From Hydrogenophaga crocea (lineage in GTDB: Bacteria; Pseudomonadota; Gammaproteobacteria; Burkholderiales; Burkholderiaceae_C): DNA of 64,000 nucleotides. Shown in pieces: positions 63,356 through 64,000 of the stretch. The DNA is taken from the NCBI RefSeq assembly GCF_011388215.1, contig NZ_CP049989.1, forward strand, positions 3,038,001 to 3,102,000, given 5' to 3'. The notes under the pieces are model-generated. The model was given only the letters and a program-made list of their open reading frames with translations. It was not told the origin of the DNA and searched no databases. How positions within the stretch are numbered: the first letter of the stretch is position 1; each line of letters opens with the position of its first letter. The translations under genes and the position numbers were made by a program.

Positions 63356-64000
63356 ATGCGCGACGCCCTCGCCGCCATCGCCCTGCCCACCGGCGCCATC
63401 GTGGCCGCGCTTGGCGTGTTCGGCCTCATCGTGTCCTTCGCGGGCGTGGACCCGGTGGCCGTGTGGGTGCTGCTGTTCAAGGGCGCGTTCGGCGACGCGT
63501 TCTCGTGGCAGAACACGCTGCAGCGCGCCGCGCCGCTGATGCTCACCGCGCTCTGCGTGGCCCTGCCCGCGCGCGCCGGTCTCACGGTGATCGGCGGCGA
63601 AGGCGCGCTGGTGCTGGGCGGCCTGGCCTGCGCGGCGCTCGCGCACGCGCTGCCGCTGCCCGCCAACGCCGTGGGCACGGTGCTGGTGTGCGCCGCGGGC
63701 GCGCTCGCGGGCGGCCTGTGGATCGCGCTCGCAGGCTGGCTGCGCCAGGTCCGCGGCATCAACGAGACCATCAGCAGCCTCTTGCTGGCCTACGTCGCCA
63801 TCGGCCTGTTCAAGCACCTGGTGGAGGGGCCGCTGCGCGATCCCGCGAGCCTGAACAAGCCGTCCACGCCCGCGCTGGGCGAGGGCCTGCTGATCGGCAC
63901 CATCGCGGGCTCGGACGTGCACTGGGGCCTGGTGGTGGGCACCCTGGCCTGCCTGCTGGCAGGCCTGTGGCTGCGCTTCACGCCCTCGGGCTTCTCGGTG
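63356..64000 (+). CDS. ABC transporter permease (BPD_transp_2/YufP-like), truncated by the window end
   Basis: The open frame runs from ATG at 63356 to the last base without a stop, 215 codons so far. It has several hydrophobic segments and the RGINETISSLLLAYVAIGLF motif typical of YufP/BmpC-type permeases that partner BMP-family receptors. The remainder and probably the second permease and ATPase lie past the window. Confidence 0.88.
   Translation, partial: MRDALAAIALPTGAIVAALGVFGLIVSFAGVDPVAVWVLLFKGAFGDAFSWQNTLQRAAPLMLTALCVALPARAGLTVIGGEGALVLGGLACAALAHALPLPANAVGTVLVCAAGALAGGLWIALAGWLRQVRGINETISSLLLAYVAIGLFKHLVEGPLRDPASLNKPSTPALGEGLLIGTIAGSDVHWGLVVGTLACLLAGLWLRFTPSGFSV

Overview
The window is very GC-rich and reads as the chromosome of a betaproteobacterium of the order Burkholderiales, most likely family Comamonadaceae (Hydrogenophaga/Acidovorax-like). 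This is inferred from ribosomal protein sequences, the ubiA-oxyR-recG-queA-tgt neighbourhood, abundant Bug/TctC- and ABC-type uptake systems and a Comamonadaceae-style GC-rich intergenic repeat. No tRNA, rRNA, CRISPR array, insertion sequence or prophage was seen.

Layout. (1) 0.05-7 kb, minus strand: a spc/alpha-type ribosomal operon, rplN-rplX-rplE-rpsN-rpsH-rplF-rplR-rpsE-rpmD-rplO-secY-infA-rpmJ-rpsM-rpsK, with a strong promoter upstream of rplN and an intrinsic terminator straight after rpsK. (2) 7-17.6 kb: housekeeping genes glpD, proC, ubiA, oxyR, recG, queA, a cytochrome c, tgt and an MFS transporter. (3) 17.6-23.7 kb: an envelope/general-stress island (DUF1328 peptide, cardiolipin-synthase-like lipoprotein, NarL-type regulator, CsbD protein, two BON-domain proteins, a receiver-only protein, a NarX-like kinase and a 68-residue membrane peptide). 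Three of its promoters share an 18-bp palindrome exactly 44 nt upstream of a TACAGT -10 box. (4) 23.8-36.8 kb: pyk, an outer-membrane DUF481 protein, an esterase-like lipoprotein, fba, an IclR regulator divergent from an acyl-CoA synthetase plus Bug-type binding protein, purC, a thioredoxin-TPR protein, purE-purK and a Sua5-type tsaC.

(5) 36.8-45.1 kb, minus strand: a polymorphic-toxin locus. A 1694-residue RHS/YD-repeat protein with a Sec signal is followed by a small exported protein, then by a displaced copy of the RHS C-terminus (1289 bp essentially identical, then a diverged tip), then by a paralogue of the small exported protein. The small proteins look like periplasmic immunity proteins, and the conserved part of the toxin carries a lysozyme/lytic-transglycosylase-like motif. 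This is the most interesting locus in the window.

(6) 45.2-55.7 kb: dacB, tsaB-rimI-uracil-DNA glycosylase, an EamA transporter, pyrF, a DUF1800-DUF1501 pair and two glutathione-S-transferase-like proteins. (7) 55.8-64 kb, plus strand: a ureide/s-triazine-type catabolic operon: allophanate hydrolase (atzF-like), a three-gene ABC importer, atzG-, atzE- and atzH-like genes, then a BMP-family binding protein and a permease that runs off the window. It has the lower cyanuric-acid or oxalurate route but no ring-opening enzyme in view, so the natural substrate is open.
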